NCBI GenBank assembly: GCA_033297075.1
Contig: MU858359.1
Span: 1 to 19,993, forward strand
Reading direction: 5' to 3'
DNA: 19,993 nt
Origin: Rhypophila decipiens
Taxonomy: Eukaryota > Ascomycota > Sordariomycetes > Sordariales > Naviculisporaceae
Position numbers and translations under genes: made by a program. Of the stretch, positions 19,554 through 19,993 are shown piece by piece. Positions within the stretch are counted from its first letter, which is position 1. Each line of letters starts with the position of its first letter. The notes below the pieces were generated by a model. The model did not search any database. It saw only the letters and a list, made by a program, of their open reading frames with translations, and was not told the DNA's origin.

Positions 19554-19993
19554 GTTTATGGCTGGGACGATTCTTGATCGCGTGACAATGCGGCGAAGCA
19601 ACGTTGATGAGAGGGCAAAGTCTTGGAGTAGAAACTTGGAAGCGGAGGTAAACGACAAGTAATATTAATTAAATTGATATGAAACGGTCTTGATTGGCCT
19701 GGAACGTGGTTGGCGAAGAATGTTGTGTTTATTTGAACCTCAGACGTTGGGTGTGAAGTTGAACGTCGCGTGAATTCTTGTTCCAGGCCGACTGTTAGAT
19801 AACGATCCTTATCTCGCTTACCTAAGGCCCTAACGCCGCCCGTGCGAGAATCATCGGTTTCCAACAGCCAAAGGTATGCACAAAAGTACTCCGTAGTTGG
19901 CTTTGAAAGCAATTGGTCAACCGAAGCAGCAGTCAGGTCAAGCCACGATACGACAAATATACGAGTCGACCAAACTGCTGAATCAAAGAGGGA
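19554..19993. other. Region upstream of the F-box-like gene
   Basis: Presumed promoter of the F-box-like gene. A minus-strand frame from 19912 overlaps it but shows no recognisable domain. No repeat, RNA gene or further gene is seen up to the window edge. Confidence 0.4.

Overview
The window looks like nuclear DNA of a filamentous ascomycete (Pezizomycotina, probably Sordariomycetes). The genes are small and well separated. Their introns are short (48-87 nt), with GTRNGT-type donors, CTAAC/CTGAC-type branch points and YAG acceptors. The protein content is typical of this group: a Clr5-domain protein, a secreted GH18-like enzyme, a sugar-porter MFS protein, an ankyrin protein and an F-box/LRR-like protein. 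No operons, rRNA, tRNA or CRISPR were seen. All gene models here were assembled by hand from reading frames and splice signals, and each joined model stays in frame to a single stop.

Layout. 1-1211 is the upstream region of a three-exon RNase H1 gene (1212-2342, +) with two N-terminal hybrid-binding domains. 2973-3704 (+) encodes a small two-exon protein with a strong mitochondrial-type N-terminus and one possible membrane helix. After about 1.8 kb of non-coding DNA containing an 18-bp perfect palindrome, a three-exon Clr5-domain gene (5532-7320, +) runs tail-to-tail into an intronless secreted GH18-like gene (7359-8534, -). Only 77 bp upstream of the GH18 start codon lies a 245-bp MITE-like element (8612-8856). 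It has 13-bp terminal inverted repeats and a 6-bp target duplication, and it is built almost entirely of degenerate 22-bp tandem units. Next is a two-exon ankyrin protein gene (9031-11197, -).

11814-12894 (-) encodes an ER-lumen protein with a signal peptide, a long Lys/Glu tail and a C-terminal KDEL. 13796-15572 (-) is a three-exon hexose-transporter-like MFS gene, followed by a roughly 1.8-kb region without a convincing gene. 17386-17820 (-) holds two exon-like blocks that may be a relic gene. 17872-19553 (-) is an F-box/LRR-like gene whose reading frame shifts twice. It is either a pseudogene, a gene affected by sequencing errors, or a gene with unrecognised introns.

The genes do not form an obvious pathway or biosynthetic cluster. 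No new defence or mobile system is evident. The most unusual structures are the repeat-built MITE, the KDEL protein with its charged tail, the possible non-AUG N-terminal extension of RNase H1, and the shifted F-box gene with its neighbouring exon relics.
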